Assembly: GCF_018966525.1 (NCBI RefSeq)
Contig: NZ_CP076607.1
Span: forward strand, 3,534,001 to 3,598,000
DNA: 64,000 bases
Direction: 5' to 3'
DNA from: Paenibacillus sophorae
Lineage (GTDB): Bacteria > Bacillota > Bacilli > Paenibacillales > Paenibacillaceae
The translations under genes and the position numbers were made by a program. A model generated the notes under the pieces. The model saw nothing but the letters and a program-made list of their open reading frames with translations, did not search any database and had not been told where the DNA came from. Of this stretch, positions 61,332 through 64,000 are shown piece by piece. Positions within the stretch are counted from its first letter, which is position 1. The number at the start of each line of letters is the position of its first letter.

Positions 61332-62165
61332 TCATGTTTTTTTCAATAATTCATCGAAGTATCCATAAAATTCTTCTTTGTTTGCTAAATGAACATTGTG
61401 GTCGGGATGCGACACTTCATGGGCAAGGCAATTGGGGATTAGAGATTGCATTTTAACAAAATCTTCGTCAGATACTGCATCATTGTCCTTTGCTCTGATT
61501 AATAACACCGGACACTTTATGCTCGGTAATAGATGGAACCAATTTACATCATACGCAATACCGGCAGCCATAGCCTGAGAACTAAACATCATCTGATATC
61601 CGTCTACCGTTTCGACCAAACTATTCATGAAATATTGATAGCTCAAATTCGAATCCATGGCTTGCCGAATAAAATCTTGGGCTTCAGTTAAGCTGGAAAA
61701 TGGTAATGGCCAATCCTTCGTCAAAGGGTCTATGGTTGGGATTTGATCTAACGGCGGTAGGTTTGATTTGGCTGGTCCGGATGCGGATCTGTCAAGTATT
61801 GCTAATGCTTTTACGAACTTAGGATATAACGCCGTTAAATATCCAGCTACTCGTCCACCCATCGAATGGCCTACTAAAATGACCGAATCTATCTTTAAAA
61901 AAACTAATAGTTCAGTTATGTCCTCAGCCATTTCTTCAGCCGTATATTTCGAAATAGGTTTACTGCTCAATCCGTGTCCTCTTTGATCCGGTGCGATGAT
62001 TCTGTATTGCTGCCCATAATGCTCCATAAAATCAACCCAGGTTTCAGCTCTTCCCCATCTTCCATGAAGACAAAGAATCGTTGGCCCATCGGTTTTGGTA
62101 TCCAAATAAAACAGATCGATGCTCTTCAACTTCGCAATGTTTCTGTGGATTTTGGTTTTTTCCAT
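61332..62165 (-). CDS. Alpha/beta-fold hydrolase
   Basis: A 277-residue hydrolase with the nucleophile elbow VGHSMGGRVAG, oxyanion motif LHGRWGRAETW, the acid Asp in RAKDNDAVS and His in HPDHNVHLANK, a complete triad. The ATG at 62165 lies behind GGGAGTG; the ORF is open 5 codons further. The gene is clearly more AT-rich than its neighbours, which may point to recent transfer. Substrate unknown. Confidence 0.85.
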   Translation of the reverse strand: MEKTKIHRNIAKLKSIDLFYLDTKTDGPTILCLHGRWGRAETWVDFMEHYGQQYRIIAPDQRGHGLSSKPISKYTAEEMAEDITELLVFLKIDSVILVGHSMGGRVAGYLTALYPKFVKALAILDRSASGPAKSNLPPLDQIPTIDPLTKDWPLPFSSLTEAQDFIRQAMDSNLSYQYFMNSLVETVDGYQMMFSSQAMAAGIAYDVNWFHLLPSIKCPVLLIRAKDNDAVSDEDFVKMQSLIPNCLAHEVSHPDHNVHLANKEEFYGYFDELLKKT

Positions 62166-62261
62166 ATTATTCACTCCCATATTTGTCTTAATTTATTTCT
62201 GCTACTAATTATAATCCGAATAAATGTTCCCATAGTAGGAATCATATCATATAATTCATGA

Positions 62262-62267
62262 TATAAT
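62262..62267 (+). promoter_or_regulatory. -10 element of the TerB_N gene
   Basis: TATAAT lies about 55 bp upstream of the chosen start, in the AT-rich divergent region. Confidence 0.5.
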
Positions 62268-62322
62268 GGGAGGAACTAAATGGGCGGTTCTTGTACTGCC
62301 GGCAATGGAGCGGGATGGATCG

Positions 62323-64000
62323 ATGAGCTATGACAACAAGCCGCATTTCTCGGAGCTAACCTGGGAAGGCGATGAAAAAAATATGGCGGTGCCTTCGCGC
62401 GAAGACGTTCGGGCGGAGGAAGCGAAACGAGCGGCTGAAAGGGACAAGAATCGGAGCTTGGCGGAAAAAAGCCGGAATCTGACCGAGAGGCCTGAGCAGC
62501 TGAAGCTGTGGGATTTGGAGCTTCCAGGTCGCAGGGAAGGGAAGCATGACGGTCGCATAGGCGCGGCTGTGCCCCGAAGAGTCGAGACTGTACATTCAAA
62601 AGGGGGCGCCCCCCGTAAAGAGATACAGTCATATGAGGATCGGAATCATATTGCATCGGCGATGGAATCCCGGAAGGAGCAGCCCATGGCCGGCCGGGAG
62701 ACTTCATCTCGGATGAATCGGTCTGTAACGGAACTTCCGACGTATCCGTCTACCGATCCCGCCAGGGATGACGAACCGGCTTCCGTCTCCCGGCCGGCTA
62801 CGACGGAAAGCCAGTTCGTAGAGCGTGCTAGAGAGCTGGCCAATTATACCGAGGCGTCGGCTGATTTCGTCAAGTTCAAGAGCTACTGGCCAACCTATGG
62901 GCACATGACCGGTCCGCAGACTAAATGGTACTTTTATTGGCGGAATGAAGTACGTCACGGCCGTTATCCCGAAACCGATCTGTCTTATATTTTTCTGCAT
63001 GTATATGAGCTGATCAATGGTGTCGGCTGGGATACGCCGCTGAACGGCTATGAACAGCTATCCGGATTATGGGAAGCGTACCGCGGCACCTTCAAACGTC
63101 TGGATCACTATCTAGGGGGCTGGATTGCGGATTTCTCCTTTATCCACGAATTGAATATTCCGCTGCGGGAAATTGTCGTCCGGGCCAAAGGTCTGGGCGG
63201 AGACTTGGCGGAACTGGAGCTGGCGCGCTGCCTTACGTCTACGCCGGAGCAGCTGACTTTGCCCGCACTGTCGCTGATGTCGGACTATGATATAACCAAA
63301 TCGAAGTTCTACGCGGGTCCGGGGAATGAAACATTGGAACGCTTTGTTCCGAAGGTAGTGGCCCTAGTCGATGCTTATGTAAAGCGCAAGCACGGTACTT
63401 CGCTGCTTGAAATGTTCCCCCCGGACCCTCCGGTGACAAGGGAGCGCTACTTATTCCGCAGTGCCGTCTACGATATTTCCCTGTACGGTTATTCCATCCT
63501 CGTTCCTGTCATCCGCATCAGCAAATCCCCGCCGCTGCGGAGCCTGGTTACCCGTCTGTTTCGGCTTACGGAGAATAAGCTCCGCGCGCTGATGGACTTT
63601 CGGGGCCGCCTAAAGGGGATAACCATAGACAAAGACATCGAGGAGCTTGTCAGCAAATTCCTAGAACGGGAATTCCGCAAGGCGGAACGGGAAGAGAAAG
63701 GGCCGGATATTGTTATTGACAGGGACAGGCTGGAACAGCTGCAAAGCGACTCGAATGTCGTCCGTCAACTGCTGACGGTGGAAGAACCGGCAGAGGAGAA
63801 GCCCTCCGTTGATTGGTCTGTGACAGACCTGTCAACTGTGGAGGCGTGGATTCCGAAAAAGCAGGAGCCGGCGGAGGAGCTTCAGGCATCAGAGAGCGGG
63901 GCTAGAAACGAATGGGAAGCATTGGCCGAGGCGCTTAGTCCTTTGCAGCTTGAAGCTGTGCTGGCTCTGTCCGGACCGGAAGGCCCGGATGCGCTGCACA
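62323..64000 (+). CDS. TerB_N-domain protein, truncated by the window end
   Basis: The reading frame is open from 62323 to the last base without a stop (at least 559 residues). Residues 1-170 are low-complexity, charged and Ser/Pro-rich. Then FKSYWPTYGHMTGPQTKWYF and YPETDLSYIFLHVYELINGV match the TerB N-terminal domain. TerB_N/TerB_C proteins are often encoded beside helicases and in stress or defence islands. I chose the ATG at 62323; in-frame ATGs at 62305 and 62266 are alternatives. The C-terminal part, including any TerB_C domain, is outside the window. Confidence 0.8.
   Translation, partial: MSYDNKPHFSELTWEGDEKNMAVPSREDVRAEEAKRAAERDKNRSLAEKSRNLTERPEQLKLWDLELPGRREGKHDGRIGAAVPRRVETVHSKGGAPRKEIQSYEDRNHIASAMESRKEQPMAGRETSSRMNRSVTELPTYPSTDPARDDEPASVSRPATTESQFVERARELANYTEASADFVKFKSYWPTYGHMTGPQTKWYFYWRNEVRHGRYPETDLSYIFLHVYELINGVGWDTPLNGYEQLSGLWEAYRGTFKRLDHYLGGWIADFSFIHELNIPLREIVVRAKGLGGDLAELELARCLTSTPEQLTLPALSLMSDYDITKSKFYAGPGNETLERFVPKVVALVDAYVKRKHGTSLLEMFPPDPPVTRERYLFRSAVYDISLYGYSILVPVIRISKSPPLRSLVTRLFRLTENKLRALMDFRGRLKGITIDKDIEELVSKFLEREFRKAEREEKGPDIVIDRDRLEQLQSDSNVVRQLLTVEEPAEEKPSVDWSVTDLSTVEAWIPKKQEPAEELQASESGARNEWEALAEALSPLQLEAVLALSGPEGPDALH

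Noticed and set aside
1..64000. CRISPR arrays, tRNA, rRNA, insertion sequences or prophage genes
   Set aside because: No regularly spaced repeats, cloverleaf genes, transposases, integrases or phage structural genes were seen by reading.

Overview
The window looks like a chromosomal segment of a facultatively anaerobic Paenibacillus-type Bacillota. The evidence is a FapR-controlled fatty-acid operon in the order fapR-plsX-fabH-fabD-fabG-acpP-fabF-rnc, followed later by smc-ftsY, with strong AAGGAGG ribosome binding sites, frequent GTG/TTG starts and moderate GC. No tRNA, rRNA, insertion sequence, prophage or CRISPR array was seen.

Region 1 (1-7136) is the fatty-acid/phospholipid operon plus ribonuclease III, with a perfect FapR-type operator at its head and a strong terminator after rnc. 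Region 2 (about 7210-20125) separates rnc from smc, which are usually adjacent in Bacillota. It is a nearly self-contained hydrogen/formate island: a DUF2294 (MpsC-like) gene, then fdhF, a four-cluster ferredoxin, an [FeFe] hydrogenase and a second four-cluster ferredoxin, all coupled by ATGA overlaps or immediate adjacency. They are followed by moaA, an aspartase gene and hydF. Convergent to them are fdhD, hydE and hydG. The four catalytic genes have the subunit set of the hydrogen-dependent CO2 reductase (HDCR) of acetogens, in a cysteine (not selenocysteine) version. The flanking genes supply H-cluster assembly (HydE, HydF, HydG), molybdopterin (MoaA) and formate dehydrogenase sulfuration (FdhD). 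This is the most interesting system in the window.

Region 3 (20206-24902) is smc-ftsY with its own promoter. Region 4 (25066-28759) is an ATP-grasp / alpha-E / transglutaminase operon, a predicted peptide-forming system. Region 5 (28979-38761) carries an SDR oxidoreductase, a DUF1992 protein, gluQRS, hrpB, a stress protein with a SigB-like promoter, a close homologue of the Bacillus replication terminator protein RTP, a GpsB/DivIVA-like protein and a large hybrid sensor kinase. A 27-bp element of two overlapping dyads occurs upstream of both rtp and the ATP-grasp operon (26 of 27 bases identical).

Region 6 (38736-64000) is accessory metabolism and transport: a lipoprotein, an epimerase, an isochorismatase-fold hydrolase, a vanW pseudogene with an internal deletion, an EamA exporter, a methyltransferase, a LysR-cupin pair, pstSCAB, a metallo-hydrolase/TetR pair with two palindromic operators, two tandem M29 aminopeptidases, a Ktr/Trk potassium channel subunit, VOC and GNAT proteins, a CNNM/CBS protein, a YkrK-like DUF1836 regulator, an MFS transporter and an alpha/beta hydrolase. 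The window ends inside a TerB_N-domain gene.
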